Shown: positions 27,098-36,488, numbered from the stretch's first letter. The stretch is DNA of 64,000 nucleotides from Stenotrophomonas mori (GCF_023556335.1 NZ_JAIKTS010000002.1:372001-436000); one strand, 5' to 3'. Program-made: numbers and translations. The notes: a model not told the origin generated them from the sequence alone.

Positions 27098-27577
27098 TCA
27101 TGGTGCTGGCCGGTCCGGCCGGCGCTCCGCCAGCGCCAGCACCTGGACGCTCACCGCGAAGGACTCGTTGCCCGGCAGCCGCCCATGCGCCCTGCGCACC
27201 CGCTGGAAGCCCCGCGCCTCGTAGAACGCGATCGCCGCCCCGTTGCCTTCCAGCACCTCGACCGCCAACGGCCCGCGGGTCGCCGCCACGACGGCATCGA
27301 CCAGTGCGGTGGCGATGCCGCGGCGCTGGCTGGCCGGCTCCACGTACAACCAGGCCAGCTCGTCCTCGCCGAAGGCCGCGAAACCGCGCACCCGCCCGCC
27401 GGCCTCCGCGACCAGCAGGCGGTAGTCGAACAGCCCTTCGCGCGCCGCCGCGGTCTCCAGTGGCACGAACGCCGGCGCCAGGCCGGCCGCGTGCAGCTCC
27501 TGCCGCCGCGCCGGATCGTGGATGGCGCACAGGCGTGGCCAGTCCTCCGGGCGGTAGTCGCGGATCGGGATCAGCAT
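27098..27577 (-). CDS. GNAT-family N-acetyltransferase
   Basis: 159 residues from ATG 27577 (MLIPIRDYRPEDWPRLCAIH). The acetyl-CoA site is seen in LAWLYVEPASQRRGIATALV, with the Q-R-R-G-I-A loop, and the final AIAFYEARGFQRV is typical of GNAT ends. Single-domain cytoplasmic enzyme; the substrate is not evident. It lies 43 bp from glutathione peroxidase on the same strand, so the two may be co-transcribed. Confidence 0.85.
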   Translation of the reverse strand: MLIPIRDYRPEDWPRLCAIHDPARRQELHAAGLAPAFVPLETAAAREGLFDYRLLVAEAGGRVRGFAAFGEDELAWLYVEPASQRRGIATALVDAVVAATRGPLAVEVLEGNGAAIAFYEARGFQRVRRAHGRLPGNESFAVSVQVLALAERRPDRPAP

Positions 27578-27620
27578 GCGCTGGACGTCGGTACCCGACA
27601 CCGGGGCCGGCGGCCGGGGC

Positions 27621-28166
27621 CTATGCCGCCAGCGCGGCGTCGATCGCCGCCTGCAGGCCGGCGTCGTCGGCCGCCACATCCGGCGCGAAGCGGCCGATCA
27701 CCCGGCCATCCCTGCCCACCAGGAACTTCTCGAAGTTCCACAGGATGGCCGGTGCCGGATTGGGTTCGATGCCGAAGCCGACCAGCTTCTCGCGCATCGG
27801 GCCTTCGCCGGTCGCGGCCGGTTGCGCGGCGGTCAACTGCCGGTACAGCGGGTGCGCATCGTCACCGGCGACGCTGATCTTGGCGAACATCGGGAAGGTC
27901 ACGTCGTAGGTCAGCGTGCAGAACTGGCGGATCTCGTCGTCACTGCCGGGTTCCTGGCCGTTGAAGTTGTTGGCCGGGAAACCCAGCACTTCCAGGCCGG
28001 CGTCCTTCTTCGCGCGATAGAGCTTCTCCAGCCCCTCGTACTGCGGGGTGAGGCCGCACTTGGAAGCGACATTGACCACCAGCAGCACCTTGCCGGCGTA
28101 GTCGCCGAGCGTGGCCGGCGCACCGTCCAGGGTGGTCAACGCGATGTCTTGGAGGGACGTGGTCAT
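27621..28166 (-). CDS. Glutathione peroxidase
   Basis: 181 residues. Thiol peroxidase of the GPx family. The catalytic Cys lies in VNVASKCGLTPQYEGL, Gln in FPANNFNGQEPGSDDEI, and Trp/Asn in LWNFEKFLVGRDG, so the Cys-Gln-Trp-Asn set is complete. Cys in place of selenocysteine suggests use of thioredoxin or glutathione. No signal peptide, so cytoplasmic. The start is ATG 28166. Confidence 0.93.
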   Translation of the reverse strand: MTTSLQDIALTTLDGAPATLGDYAGKVLLVVNVASKCGLTPQYEGLEKLYRAKKDAGLEVLGFPANNFNGQEPGSDDEIRQFCTLTYDVTFPMFAKISVAGDDAHPLYRQLTAAQPAATGEGPMREKLVGFGIEPNPAPAILWNFEKFLVGRDGRVIGRFAPDVAADDAGLQAAIDAALAA

Positions 28167-28287
28167 GGTGGACTCCTGCGGGGAAAGGAGCGCAAGCATA
28201 GCCGGGAACCACCGCCGGCACGGGCCGGGACCCGGCCGTCTCCGTCCGCGTGGCCGGCGGCCGGCACCGGGCCGCTGCCGGGAGGGC

Positions 28288-29841
28288 TCAGGCCGGGTCG
28301 GCGCCGCTGTCCTCGCTCTCTCCCTCCGCCTCGTCCTCGCCGCCGGAATCGCCGAGCAGCGCCTGCGAGGCATCGGCCGACAGCGATTCCACGCCGCGCA
28401 GCCGGCGCTCGATGGTGCGGGTCTTGCGGCTGGCCTCGCCGAGGCTGCGGCCGACGGTGGTGATCTGCTTCTCGGCCTTCTCGAGGATGCCGGCGAACTT
28501 GCCGAATTCGCTCTTGACCGCGCCGAGCAGGCTCCACACCTCCGACGAGCGCTGCTCGATGGCCAGGGTCCGGAAGCCCATCTGCAGGCTGTTGAGCAGC
28601 GCGGTCACGGTGGTCGGGCCGGCGATGACCACCCGGTGCTCGCGCTGCAGCCCGTCCACCAGGCCCGGGCGGCGGATCGCTTCGGCATAGAGGCCTTCGG
28701 TGGGCAGGAACATCACCGCGAAGTCGGTGGTGTGCGGCGGCACGATGTACTTGTCGCAGATCGAGCGGGCCTGCACCCGCAGCGCGCGCTCGAGCTGGTT
28801 GCCGCTGGCGCGCACCGCCTCCAGGTCACCGGCGTCCTGCGCATCGAGCAGGCGTTCGTAGTCCTCGCGCGGGAACTTGGAGTCGATCGGCAGCCACACC
28901 GGCGCCTGGTCGTTGCCGCGCCCGGGCAGGCGCACCGCGAAGTCGACCATCTCGCCGCTGTCCGGGCGCACCTTCACCCCGCGCGCGTACTGCTCGGCGG
29001 TCAGGGTCTGCTCCAGGATGTTGTCCAGCTGCACCTCGCCCCAGCTGCCACGGTTCTTGACGTTGCTCAGCACGCGCTTGAGGTCGCCGACCCCGGTGGC
29101 CAGCTGCTGCATCTCGCCCAGCCCGCGCTGCACCTGCTCCAGCCGCTCGGAGACCAGCTTGAAGGACGAATCCAGGCGCGCGTTGAGCGTGGTCTGCAGC
29201 TTCTCGTCCACCGTCTCGCGCATCTGCTCGAGCTTGGCGGCGTTGTCGCCCTGCAGGTCCTTCAGGCGCGCCTCCAGGGTCTGGCGCATCTCGCCGATGC
29301 GCTGTTCGTTGCGCTGGGTGAGCTCGGCCAGGCGCTGGCCCAGCACGTCGCCGAAACGCTGCTGCACCTCGCCGCTCTCCTGGCGTGCCGTGCGGGTTTC
29401 CTCCAGCAGCGCCCGCTGCAGCGTACCCAGCTGCTCGGCGAACAGCTCCATGCGCGCCTGCTGCTGCTGGCCGAAGACCTCCAGCTGCCCGCGCACTTCC
29501 TGTAGGCGCGCGTCGAGCAGCTGCGCCATCCGTTCGCGGGCGCCGGCGCTCTCTTCGCGGCCCTTGCGGGCATCCTCGGCCAGGCTGTCGCGCAGCAGGT
29601 CCAGGCGCTGGTCGGTGCGGATGGACAGGTCGGTGAGGTTGCGGCCGAAGCCGTCCATCCGCGCGTCCTGCTGCCGCGCCATGGCTTCCAGCTGCTCGCG
29701 CAGCTCGCCGCGCCCGCTGCGCTGTTCCTCGCGCAGCGCGGCTTCCAGCGCGGCGCTGCCGGTTCGGCGGACCAGCTGCAGCACCTGCAGCACGAGCACG
29801 GCCAGCAGCAGGCCGGCCAGGATCAGGGTTTCGGTTTGCAT
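28288..29841 (-). CDS. rmuC: DNA recombination protein RmuC
   Basis: 517 residues from ATG 29841. An N-terminal membrane anchor (LILAGLLLAVLVLQVLQLV) is followed by a ~200-residue coiled coil and the RmuC domain. The nuclease-like core carries WGEVQLDNILEQTLT, VDFAVRLPG and WLPIDSKFPREDYERL, a restriction-endonuclease-type fold. RmuC limits inversions at short repeats. The acidic C-terminal tail (GGEDEAEGESEDSG) is common in this protein. Confidence 0.92.
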   Translation of the reverse strand: MQTETLILAGLLLAVLVLQVLQLVRRTGSAALEAALREEQRSGRGELREQLEAMARQQDARMDGFGRNLTDLSIRTDQRLDLLRDSLAEDARKGREESAGARERMAQLLDARLQEVRGQLEVFGQQQQARMELFAEQLGTLQRALLEETRTARQESGEVQQRFGDVLGQRLAELTQRNEQRIGEMRQTLEARLKDLQGDNAAKLEQMRETVDEKLQTTLNARLDSSFKLVSERLEQVQRGLGEMQQLATGVGDLKRVLSNVKNRGSWGEVQLDNILEQTLTAEQYARGVKVRPDSGEMVDFAVRLPGRGNDQAPVWLPIDSKFPREDYERLLDAQDAGDLEAVRASGNQLERALRVQARSICDKYIVPPHTTDFAVMFLPTEGLYAEAIRRPGLVDGLQREHRVVIAGPTTVTALLNSLQMGFRTLAIEQRSSEVWSLLGAVKSEFGKFAGILEKAEKQITTVGRSLGEASRKTRTIERRLRGVESLSADASQALLGDSGGEDEAEGESEDSGADPA

Positions 29842-30046
29842 GCCGCAAAGTGTAGCCCCGCCGGTTCCCCCGGCCGCGCGCGGCGACGGCGGCGGGCACG
29901 GCGCCCGCACCGGAGCGCCCCCTGTCCGTGCCCGCGGCGCTCGGAGCCGCGCGTATGCTGGATGCCGGCAGGAGTGGCCTCCAGCGGTCCCGCTCGGTAC
30001 GTCGCACTGCCCGGAGCCGGCGGCCGCGCCGCCCATGGAGGTGGCT

Positions 30047-30406
30047 ATGACGATCCACTGCAAGCGCGCCTATGCGCCCGCCGCCGGGAGCGACGGCCAG
30101 CGCTTCCTGGTCGACCGGCTGTGGCCGCGCGGCGTCAGCCGCGCGCAGCTGCAGGCGCAGTGGCTCAAGGAGGTGGCGCCGAGCGACGCGCTGCGGCACT
30201 GGTTCGACCACCGTGCCGAGCGCTGGGAGGCGTTCCGGCAGCGCTACTGGCAGGAGCTGGCGGCCCGGCCGCGGCGGTTGGCGCCGCTGCGCGATGCGCT
30301 GGCACGCGGGCCGGTGACCCTGGTCTACGGGGCCCGCGACAGCGACCACAACCAGGCGGTGGCGCTGCGCGGCTACCTGCTGGCCCACCCGCGCCGCACA
30401 CGTTGA
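30047..30406 (+). CDS. DUF488 family protein (YeaO-like)
   Basis: 119 residues from ATG 30047, with GGAGG about 5-8 bp upstream inside a weaker in-frame ATG at 30035. DUF488 landmarks are RFLVDRLWPRGVSR, WLKEVAPSDALRHWFDH and VTLVYGARDSDHNQAVALR. Small cytoplasmic protein related to E. coli YeaO. The molecular role is not established. Confidence 0.88.
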   Translation: MTIHCKRAYAPAAGSDGQRFLVDRLWPRGVSRAQLQAQWLKEVAPSDALRHWFDHRAERWEAFRQRYWQELAARPRRLAPLRDALARGPVTLVYGARDSDHNQAVALRGYLLAHPRRTR

Positions 30407-30613
30407 GGAGTGCCGGCACACCCCGCGGCGGCCCGCGCGACCGCCCTGCGGCGGTGTGGCCACGGCCGTTTGTCCGCACTTTGTGCCGAATCCGGCAGCC
30501 CGACTATCGCCCATCGCCAAACCCATGAAAACAGCGGGAAATTCTGGCTTTGCTGCACCGCATTCGGCGACACTCGGGCAACTTTTGGTACTTCCCTGAA
30601 CCGCGAGGTCCGC

Positions 30614-32056
30614 ATGAAGTCCTGGCTCCGGCGCAAATCCATCGATCAACTCACCCAGCACGAGGAAGGCCGCCGGCTGATTCCCTCGCTCAGCTGGCCC
30701 CACCTGGTGGCCCTGGGCATCGGCGCCATCGTCGGTACCGGCATCTACACCCTGATCGGGGTGGGGGCGGACAAGGCCGGCCCGGCGGTGCTGATCTCCT
30801 TCGTCGTCGCCGGCATTGTCTGCGCCTGCGCGGCGCTGGCCTATGCCGAGCTGTCGACGATGATGCCGGCGGCCGGCAGCGCCTACACCTACAGCTACAG
30901 CGCGCTGGGCGAGACCATCGCCTGGGTGGTGGGCTGGAGCCTGATCCTGGAGTACTCGCTGGTGGTCAGCACCGTGGCGGTGGGCTGGTCGGGCTACTTC
31001 GTCGGGTTCCTGGAGTGGCTGCATGCCTCGTTCGGCTGGAACGTGGTGCTGCCGCAGGCACTGGCCGCCGGCCCGCACGTGGAAGGCGGCTTCCTCAACA
31101 TCCCGGCCATCGTCATCACCTTCCTGGTCGCCGGCATGCTGATCGCCGGCACCCGCGAGAGTGCGACGGTCAACGCGGTGCTGGTGGTGTTCAAGCTGAT
31201 CGCGCTGGCGGTGTTCGTGGCGGTGGCGTTGCCGGCCTTCGATCCGGCCAACCTGGAACCGTTCATGCCCTACGGCTTCCCCAAGTCGCTCGGCCCCGAC
31301 GGGGTGGAGCGCGGCGTGATGGCCGCCGCGGCGATCATCTTCTTCGCCTTCTACGGCTTCGACGCGATCTCCACCGCGGCCGAGGAGACCAAGAATCCCA
31401 AGCGCGACCTGTCCATCGGCATCGTCGGCTCGATGATCGGCTGCACCCTGATCTACCTGCTGGTGGCGCTGGCCGCGATCGGCGCGATGAGCTACACCGT
31501 GTTCGGCAAGAGCGCCGAGCCGCTGGCGCTGATCATGCGCGAGCTGGGGCACGGCACCGCCGCGCTGGTGATCGGCGTCGTCGCCATCATCGCCCTGCCG
31601 ACGGTGCTGCTGGCCTTCTTCTACGGCCAGAGCCGGATCTTCTTCGTGATGTCCCGCGACGGCCTGCTGCCGCGCCGCCTGTCGCTGGTGAACAAGCGCA
31701 CGGGCACCCCGGTGACCATCACCCTGTTCACCGCGGTGCTGGTGGCCGCGCTGGCCGGCGTGGCGCGCCTGGACGAGATCGCCGCGCTGGCCAATGCCGG
31801 CACGCTGGCCGCGTTCACCGCCGTCGGCCTGTGCCTGCTGGTGCTGCGCAAGCGCGAGCCGGGACGGGTGCGCACCTTCCGTACGCCGCTGGCCTGGGTG
31901 GTCGGCCCGATCGCGATCCTCGGCTGCATCTACCTGTTCTTCAGCCTGCCGTCCTCCACCCAGAAGTGGTTCCTGATCTGGAACGCGCTCGGCCTCGGTG
32001 TGTACCTGCTGTACAGCCGCCGCAACGCGGTGCTGGGCAAGGGCACCCAGGCATGA
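30614..32056 (+). CDS. APC-superfamily amino acid permease
   Basis: 480 residues, about 12-13 membrane helices. The start has LGIGAIVGTGIYTLIGVGAD, the substrate-binding broken helix of APC transporters; later come GFDAISTAAEETKNPKRDL and FFYGQSRIFFVMSRDGLLP, hallmarks of the cationic amino acid transporter (CAT) branch. Likely an inner-membrane importer of amino acids; the specificity is not readable. The stop overlaps the next small gene by ATGA. Confidence 0.92.
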   Translation: MKSWLRRKSIDQLTQHEEGRRLIPSLSWPHLVALGIGAIVGTGIYTLIGVGADKAGPAVLISFVVAGIVCACAALAYAELSTMMPAAGSAYTYSYSALGETIAWVVGWSLILEYSLVVSTVAVGWSGYFVGFLEWLHASFGWNVVLPQALAAGPHVEGGFLNIPAIVITFLVAGMLIAGTRESATVNAVLVVFKLIALAVFVAVALPAFDPANLEPFMPYGFPKSLGPDGVERGVMAAAAIIFFAFYGFDAISTAAEETKNPKRDLSIGIVGSMIGCTLIYLLVALAAIGAMSYTVFGKSAEPLALIMRELGHGTAALVIGVVAIIALPTVLLAFFYGQSRIFFVMSRDGLLPRRLSLVNKRTGTPVTITLFTAVLVAALAGVARLDEIAALANAGTLAAFTAVGLCLLVLRKREPGRVRTFRTPLAWVVGPIAILGCIYLFFSLPSSTQKWFLIWNALGLGVYLLYSRRNAVLGKGTQA

Positions 32057-32418
32057 CGCCGGGGCCGCTGGCGACCATGCTTGGCCTGGTCGCCGCCGGC
32101 ATGGCGCTGTCCGCTCCGGCGGACGCCGCCGCCCCCGACCTGGTGTCGGCGAACTGGATACGGGTCGAGGAGAACCACGCCGTGCTTTCCTCGGAAGGCC
32201 GCGACTACCTGTTCGACAGCTACATCGTCCCGTTCGAGCAGCCCTACTACATCCATGTCCGCGCCCGCGATGGCGGGGCCCTGGAGCGGGCGCAGGCGGA
32301 GCGGCTCGCCGAGGACTACATCCGGCCCCGCGGCTGCACGCAGCCGCTCCAGCGCCGGCCCGACCTCGATGCCGGCGACCCCGCCGAAGGCGTTCTGGTA
32401 CTCGGCATCCAGTGCTGA
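32053..32418 (+). CDS. Small exported protein of unknown function
   Basis: 121 residues. A signal peptide (LATMLGLVAAGMALSAPADAA, cleavage after about residue 26) leads a short soluble domain: NWIRVEENHAVLSSEGRDYLFDS, then YYIHVRARDG, two cysteines, and a C-terminal Cys. I do not recognise the family. It overlaps the permease stop by ATGA and is translationally coupled to it, yet it is periplasmic, so a shared role is uncertain. Confidence 0.7.
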   Translation: MTPGPLATMLGLVAAGMALSAPADAAAPDLVSANWIRVEENHAVLSSEGRDYLFDSYIVPFEQPYYIHVRARDGGALERAQAERLAEDYIRPRGCTQPLQRRPDLDAGDPAEGVLVLGIQC

Positions 32419-32581
32419 ACCCTGGCGGGACGCGGGACGCCGCTGCCGCCTGACAGCGACAGGGAAGCGCGCCCGCCCCCTCCACGCCGGAGGCCGGCGA
32501 GGCCCGTCCGCGGCGCGTGATCGGCGTTTCCCGTGCCTGCGCGTGTGCCCTGCCCCAGGCCGGGCACACCGCCACCGGCCT

Positions 32582-32609
32582 GCAGGGGAGCGCCGCCGGC
32601 GCCCCCTGC
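32582..32609. terminator. Terminator hairpin between convergent genes
   Basis: GCAGGGGAGCGCC (32582-32594) pairs with GGCGCCCCCTGC (32598-32609) with one bulged base. It is the only strong structure in the 202-bp gap 32419-32620; nothing else is seen there. Confidence 0.55.
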
Positions 32610-32620
32610 GGAGAGCGGTA

Positions 32621-33859
32621 TCAGCGGGCCTGCCGGGCCGCGTACTCCTGCGCCTGGCGCATCACCCGCAGCACGTTGCCGCTCCAGATGTTGGCGATCT
32701 GCGCCTCGCTCAGGCCGCGGCGCTGCAGCCATGCGGTGATCTTGGGCAGGTCGGTGGTGTCCTCCATGCCGACCACGCCGCCGCCGCCGTCCCAGTCCAT
32801 GCCGATGCCCACGTGGTCCGGACCGACGACGTCGAGCATGTGCCCGAAGTGTTCGAAGAAGTCGTCCAGCGTGGCCTTGCGGCGCGGGTACTGCTCATCC
32901 AGTTCGGCCAGGCCGGCGGCCAGTTCCGCCCCCTTGGCCATGGTCATGTGGTCCCAGCCGCCCAGGCGCTTCTCCAGCGCTTCCTCGGCCTGGATGCGCT
33001 CGGGGCTCTTGGCCTCGTCCAGCAGGTAGCCGCCATAGGCGTTGGCCTGGATCACGCCGCCCTTGGCCGCCAGCTGGCGCAGCCGCGCGTCGTCCAGGTT
33101 GCGCGGATGGTCGTAGACGGCCTTGGCCGAGCTGTGCGAGAGGATGAACGGCACCGGCATCATCTCCAGCAGGTCGTCGAACACCCCGTCGGAGGCGTGC
33201 GACTGGTCGACGACGATGCCCAGCTTCACCGCCTCCTCGACCAGCGCCCTGCCCGCCGGGCTCAGGCCGTTCCATTCCGGTCCCTTGGGATCGGTGGCCG
33301 AATCGGCGAACTCGTTGTTGGCGAAGTGCACGGTCGACAGCAGCCGCAGCCCGGCGGCGTGGTAGATGCTGAGCAGCGACGGGTCGGCCACCAGCGGGCT
33401 GCCGTTCTCCATGCTGATGTAGACCACCCGCTTGCCGGCGGCCTTGATGCGCGCCGCATCGTCGGCGGTCAGCGCGAGCTGGAAGGTGTCCGGGTTGGCC
33501 GCCAGCATTTCGCGGATCTGCATCAGCCGCAGCAGGCCATGGTCGCGCTCGGCGCGGTGCGCGGCGAGGCTGCGGTCGCCCTGGTCGGTGTAGATCGCCC
33601 AGAAGCCGCCGTCCAGCGCGCCCTCGACCATGCGCGGGTAGTCCACCTGCGACAGCGCGTTGTGGTCGTGGCGCTGCATGATGTCGAAATCCGCACGCGC
33701 GAAGTTCGCCGGCGTGTCCAGGTGCGAATCGAGCGTCAGCAGGGTCTTCTGCAGCGCGCTGGCCTTGCTCAGCTCGGCCGCGCTGAACTCGACCGCCGAC
33801 GCCGCCAGCGGCCAGCACAGGGACAGGGATACCAGCAGGGACAGGGGACGCAGCGTCAT
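32621..33859 (-). CDS. Exported dipeptidase, peptidase family M19
   Basis: 412 residues from ATG 33859, with a signal peptide (LLVSLSLCWPLAASA). Renal-dipeptidase-like zinc enzyme. The metal set is visible as LDSHLDTP (HxD), VYISMENGSP (bridging Glu), VVDQSHASDG and FILSHSSAKAVYDHPRNL (His pair) and GIGMDWDGGG (Asp). It probably trims dipeptides in the periplasm. A possible partner for D-amino acid or cell-wall peptides, but the context is neutral. Confidence 0.92.
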   Translation of the reverse strand: MTLRPLSLLVSLSLCWPLAASAVEFSAAELSKASALQKTLLTLDSHLDTPANFARADFDIMQRHDHNALSQVDYPRMVEGALDGGFWAIYTDQGDRSLAAHRAERDHGLLRLMQIREMLAANPDTFQLALTADDAARIKAAGKRVVYISMENGSPLVADPSLLSIYHAAGLRLLSTVHFANNEFADSATDPKGPEWNGLSPAGRALVEEAVKLGIVVDQSHASDGVFDDLLEMMPVPFILSHSSAKAVYDHPRNLDDARLRQLAAKGGVIQANAYGGYLLDEAKSPERIQAEEALEKRLGGWDHMTMAKGAELAAGLAELDEQYPRRKATLDDFFEHFGHMLDVVGPDHVGIGMDWDGGGGVVGMEDTTDLPKITAWLQRRGLSEAQIANIWSGNVLRVMRQAQEYAARQAR

Positions 33860-33988
33860 GGGAGCCTCACCGTTGGGGGAAACACAAACCTTAACGCCGC
33901 GGCCGGGCCGGCGGCCAGTGACCGACGGCATGGAGCGTCTCCGCCGCGGTTCCGGAAAATGGACCTCCGTGGCCGGCGGCGCGCGGGC

Positions 33989-35158
33989 TCAGTCCAGCAC
34001 GCGGCAGAACACCGCCTTGAGGTAGCGCGACTCCTGCGCATGGGCCATGAAGGGATGGTCGGGGCCGGCGCCGGCCACCTTCAGGACCTGGATCGTGCGC
34101 CCGGAGAAGTAGGCGGCGCGCCGCAGCATGTCCAGGAACTGCTCCTCCGACACCAGGCCGGTGCAGGAGAACGTGGCGAACAGCCCGCCGGGCCTGACCA
34201 CGCCCAGCGCCAGCTTGTTCATGTCCAGGTACTTCTTCAGCGCGGTGATGACCTGGTCGCGGTCGCGGGTCATCTTGGCCGGGTCCAGGATCACCACGTC
34301 GTACTGCTCGCCGCGGTTGGCGGCCTCGCGCAGCCAGGGGAAGATGTCGGCCTGCACGAACTTCGGGCGCACGTTGTTGAGCCGCGCGTTGCCCTTGGCG
34401 ATCTGGATCACGTCCTGGTCGATGTCCACGCCCAGCACTTCGCCGGCACCGCGCGCGGCCGCGTACACGGCGAAGCCGCCGGTGTTGCAGCACAGGTCGA
34501 GCACCCGCTTGCCCTCGACCTGCTGGCTCAGCCACTGCCGGTTCTCGCGCTGGTCGGCGAAGAAGCCGGTCTTGTGCGCGCCGGCCGGGTCGGCGCGGAA
34601 CTTCACCCCGTATTCGCTGATGACCGCCGGCTCGGTGGTGGTGTTGCCGTGGAAGTCGAAGCTCTCCTGCTTCTGCACGTGCTCGTCGGCGAAGCTGTGG
34701 AAACGGCAGCCGGGGAACTGCTCCCGCAGCGCCTCGTAGATCCACTCGCGGTGGCGGAACATGCCGGCGGCGAAGAACTCGACCACGATCAGGTCGTCGT
34801 AGCGGTCCACCACCAGCCCGGACAGGCCGTCGCCCTCGCTGTGCACCACGCGCCAGGCGTTGGCCACCGCGTCCAGCCCGAGCACCCCGCGGCGCAGCGC
34901 CACGGCGTCGGCGATCCTGCGCGCGAACCAGGCCTGGTCCACCTGCACTTCCGGACGGGTCTCCAGGATGCGCACGGCGATCCGCGAATGGCCGTTGTAG
35001 AAACCGCGGCCGATCCATTCCCCGTCCACCCCGACCACGTCGACGATGGCCCCGGGCTTGGGCCGGACCGCCGGTTTCTCGACCAGCTTCTGGAAAATCC
35101 ACGGGTGGCTGGAGCGCCACGCATTCTTCAGGCGTACGACGGGAAGTGGGGTAGTCAT
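33989..35158 (-). CDS. rlmI: Class I rRNA methyltransferase, RlmI-like
   Basis: 389 residues from ATG 35158. An N-terminal PUA-like domain (LKNAWRSSHPWIFQKLVE) precedes a Rossmann methyltransferase: RVLDLCCNTGGFAVYAAARG binds AdoMet, VVILDPAKMTRDRD replaces the usual DPP motif, and TFSCTGLVSEEQFL carries the catalytic-type Cys. RlmI makes m5C1962 in 23S rRNA; closely similar proteins of unknown target exist, so the symbol is likely but not certain. Confidence 0.82.
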   Translation of the reverse strand: MTTPLPVVRLKNAWRSSHPWIFQKLVEKPAVRPKPGAIVDVVGVDGEWIGRGFYNGHSRIAVRILETRPEVQVDQAWFARRIADAVALRRGVLGLDAVANAWRVVHSEGDGLSGLVVDRYDDLIVVEFFAAGMFRHREWIYEALREQFPGCRFHSFADEHVQKQESFDFHGNTTTEPAVISEYGVKFRADPAGAHKTGFFADQRENRQWLSQQVEGKRVLDLCCNTGGFAVYAAARGAGEVLGVDIDQDVIQIAKGNARLNNVRPKFVQADIFPWLREAANRGEQYDVVILDPAKMTRDRDQVITALKKYLDMNKLALGVVRPGGLFATFSCTGLVSEEQFLDMLRRAAYFSGRTIQVLKVAGAGPDHPFMAHAQESRYLKAVFCRVLD

Positions 35159-35202
35159 GGCGGCATTGTAACGGGCCGCCGGCGGACGCCAGAGCGCGTT
35201 CA

Positions 35203-35231
35203 TTGACTGCCGGCGGCACAGGCCCCAGTAT
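35203..35231 (+). promoter_or_regulatory. Candidate promoter of the Mn riboswitch-terC unit
   Basis: TTGACT at 35203-35208 is a strong -35; CAGTAT at 35226-35231, 17 bp on, is a weak -10. Transcription would begin just before the aptamer. Confidence 0.4.
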
Positions 35232-35236
35232 CGGCC

Positions 35237-35370
35237 CCTGAAGGGGAGTAGCTCCCAGACGTTGTCGCCGTCAGTTCGGGCCGCCAGGCTCCGGTGCAAC
35301 GGCAATCCCGGCCCCGGGATTGTGAGCAAGACCTTCGCCGTACTGGCGAAGCTCTGTCCCGGTCTCCCCC
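35237..35370 (+). ncRNA. yybP-ykoY manganese riboswitch
   Basis: Conserved blocks of the yybP-ykoY aptamer are present: GGGGAGTAGC at 35243-35252 and CAAGACCTTCGCC at 35328-35340, with GGTCTCCCC at 35361-35369. GGGGAG pairs with CTCCCC to close P1, and CTTCGCC/GGCGAAG (35333-35339 with 35345-35351) forms the P3 stem. It lies 67 bp before a TerC/Alx-family gene, the classic target. A downstream GCCAGTAC (35392-35399) is complementary to GTACTGGC (35340-35347) inside the aptamer and could form the alternative fold that switches expression. Rising Mn2+ should turn the gene on. Confidence 0.88.
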
Positions 35371-35436
35371 GATTCCGCGTCCAGGTCCTCGGCCAGTACG
35401 GCCCCGAGATCCCTGCTCACATGACCGGAATTTCCC

Positions 35437-36393
35437 ATGATCCAGACCATCGGTAATCCCTGGCTTTGGGGCGGCTTCATCGCCGTCGTCATCGCCGCCC
35501 TGTTGATCGACCTGGTGCTGATGCGCCACGGCGGCCCGCACAAGGTGACCTTCAAGGAGGCCCTGCTGTGGTCGGTCGGCTGGGTCGCCCTGGCCTTGGC
35601 CTTCAACGCCGGCCTCTGGTACTACCTGAACGAGACCGCCGGCAGCGCGGTGGCCAACGCGGTCGGCCTGCAGTTCCTGACCGGCTACCTGATCGAGAAG
35701 GCCCTGGCGGTCGACAACATCTTCGTGTTCCTGCTGATCATGGGCTACTTCGCGGTGCCCGAGACGCAGCGCCAGCGGGTGCTGGTCATCGGCATCCTGG
35801 GAGCGATCGCGCTGCGCGCGGTGATGATCTTCGCCGGCACCGTGCTGGTCAGCCAGTTCCACTGGCTGCTCTACGTGTTCGGCGCGTTCCTGCTGTTCAC
35901 CGGCTGGAAGATGTGGACCAGCGCCGGCCAGGAACCCAGCTTGGACGGCAACCCGGCACTGGCGTTCATGCGCAGGCGCCTGCGCATCACCGACACGTAC
36001 GACGGCAACCGGCTGGCGGTGGTGAAGGACGGCGTGCGCTGGTTCACGCCCATGTTCGTGGTGCTGGTGCTGATCGCGGTCACCGACGTGATCTTCGCGG
36101 TGGACAGCATCCCGGCGATCTTCGCCATCACCACCGATCCGTTCATCGTGCTGACCTCGAACGTGTTCGCGGTCTTGGGCCTGCGCGCGATGTTCTTCCT
36201 GCTGGCGGGCATGGCCGACCGCTTCCACCTGCTGCCCTACGGCCTGGCGGTGATCCTGGGCTTCATCGGCGCCAAGATGCTGCTGATCGACGTGCTCAAG
36301 ATCCCGGTGCCGGTCTCGCTGGGCGTGGTCGCGGCGATCCTGGCGGCGACGATGGTGCTGAGCCTGAAGCTCCCGCCCGGCGACCGGGCCTGA
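35437..36393 (+). CDS. TerC/Alx family membrane protein, probable Mn2+ exporter
   Basis: 318 residues, about nine membrane helices. The two TerC signature repeats are TGYLIEKALAVDNIFVFLL and AVTDVIFAVDSIPAIFAITT, both with the paired acidic residues that bind metal. A long loop between them has a soluble stretch (GQEPSLDGNPALAFMRRRLR). Alx/MeeF-type proteins lower cell manganese, which fits the riboswitch upstream. GGAA lies 6 bp before the ATG as a weak ribosome-binding site. Confidence 0.9.
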   Translation: MIQTIGNPWLWGGFIAVVIAALLIDLVLMRHGGPHKVTFKEALLWSVGWVALALAFNAGLWYYLNETAGSAVANAVGLQFLTGYLIEKALAVDNIFVFLLIMGYFAVPETQRQRVLVIGILGAIALRAVMIFAGTVLVSQFHWLLYVFGAFLLFTGWKMWTSAGQEPSLDGNPALAFMRRRLRITDTYDGNRLAVVKDGVRWFTPMFVVLVLIAVTDVIFAVDSIPAIFAITTDPFIVLTSNVFAVLGLRAMFFLLAGMADRFHLLPYGLAVILGFIGAKMLLIDVLKIPVPVSLGVVAAILAATMVLSLKLPPGDRA

Positions 36394-36400
36394 GCCTGCG

Positions 36401-36414
36401 GGCCGCCGGCGGCC
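36401..36414. terminator. Short hairpin after terC
   Basis: GGCCGCC at 36401-36407 is directly followed by its complement GGCGGCC. A GC-only hairpin with a tight loop and no T-run, in the 95-bp gap between convergent genes. Weak evidence. Confidence 0.35.
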
Positions 36415-36488
36415 GGGGGCTGCAACGGCACCCGGTCCCTGGCGCGGCCTGCTGCGCGGCGGCGGCCCCCGGGCGTGGGGCGACGCCC

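Noticed and set aside
28826..32575. A 1249-codon minus-strand frame across rmuC, DUF488 and the permease
   Set aside because: It runs across several well-supported genes on both strands and shows no family features.
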